From: Erysipelotrichales bacterium
Lineage (GTDB): Bacteria; Bacillota_I; Bacilli_A; Erysipelotrichales; Erysipelotrichaceae
Reading direction: 5' to 3'
NCBI GenBank assembly: GCA_910575705.1
Contig: CAJTFG010000001.1
Coordinates: 248,001 to 312,000 of the forward strand
Length of the DNA stretch: 64,000 nt
In this document: one piece after another, positions 63,989 through 64,000 of the stretch
How positions within the stretch are numbered: position 1 is the stretch's first letter
Layout of the letters: each line of letters opens with the position of its first letter
Notes under the pieces: model-generated
The model's database searches: none
What the model was told of the DNA's origin: nothing
Seen by the model: only the letters and a program-made list of their open reading frames with translations
Translations under genes and position numbers: made by a program

Positions 63989-64000
63989 ATCCAAAGCAGA

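Overview
The window looks like a chromosome segment from a low-GC Bacillota (Firmicutes) bacterium. The gene complement would fit Erysipelotrichales or a nearby gut lineage, but that placement is inferred. Supporting signs are strong AGGAGG-type ribosome binding sites, a lysS T-box leader, a SAM-I riboswitch on metK, a yybP-ykoY riboswitch on a cation antiporter, a feoA-feoA-feoB locus with a Cys-rich Feo-associated peptide, and three PTS loci with RpiR or GntR regulators. No tRNA, rRNA or CRISPR array was seen.

Layout: 1-1841 is the 3' part of an FtsX/BceB-like permease. 1842-12200 is an AT-rich acquired island: IS200 tnpA remnant, XRE regulator, TnpV, a type I restriction-modification operon with two embedded accessory genes, a second XRE regulator and a sigma-like gene that runs into a cassette end. 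12618-15876 holds an antiporter, DegV, YigZ and a NUDIX hydrolase. 17346-23694 is a mannose-family PTS operon with a 6-phosphogluconate-dehydrogenase-like enzyme and an M20 amidohydrolase, controlled by a divergent RpiR gene. 24228-32012 holds metabolic genes and regulators. 32240-34986 has a decayed parB-like fragment, lysS and a FUSC-like gene. 35080-37912 is the ferrous iron locus. 38771-46432 carries metK, an ArsC/Spx-like gene, an MntR-like regulator, murI, glyA and crr-like genes. 46513-51245 is an EIIBC PTS operon with two alpha/beta hydrolases. 51453-56468 has rpiB, a Sua5 homologue, a class A PBP and a dipeptidase. 56542-63988 is an amino-sugar operon: NanE-like epimerase, mannose-family PTS, ceramidase-like hydrolase, SIS protein and GlmU-like protein, under a divergent GntR regulator.

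The most unusual content is a dispersed family of ten short cassettes (A-J) in five clusters: A-B 12202-12612, C-D-E 15937-17257, F 23786-24205, G-H 38063-38723 and I-J 40576-41285. The nine full copies have a conserved upstream leader, a conserved entry GCACGATTTCT read as TIS, and a variable segment of about 65-80 codons open in one frame (one copy has an internal stop). They then have the constant block CAGCGTCCGGCTCTGTA, read as QRPAL(Y). The tenth, A, is a 3' end only. Every copy ends in a 56-nt site (72 nt in D) made of two concentric inverted repeats: outer arms CTCTGTA/TACAGAG and a 7-8-7 inner hairpin whose stem sequence changes in a compensating way between copies. No cassette shows a start codon with an RBS or a promoter. 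The variable parts contain motifs such as YWSST and WTWLSS before RPAL, reminiscent of the C-terminal half of C-type-lectin/FGE-like folds. My inference is a reservoir of silent, exchangeable C-terminal domains for a surface or binding protein encoded elsewhere, with the folded site as a recombination or processing target. No recombinase or expressed partner gene lies in the window, so the mechanism is open.
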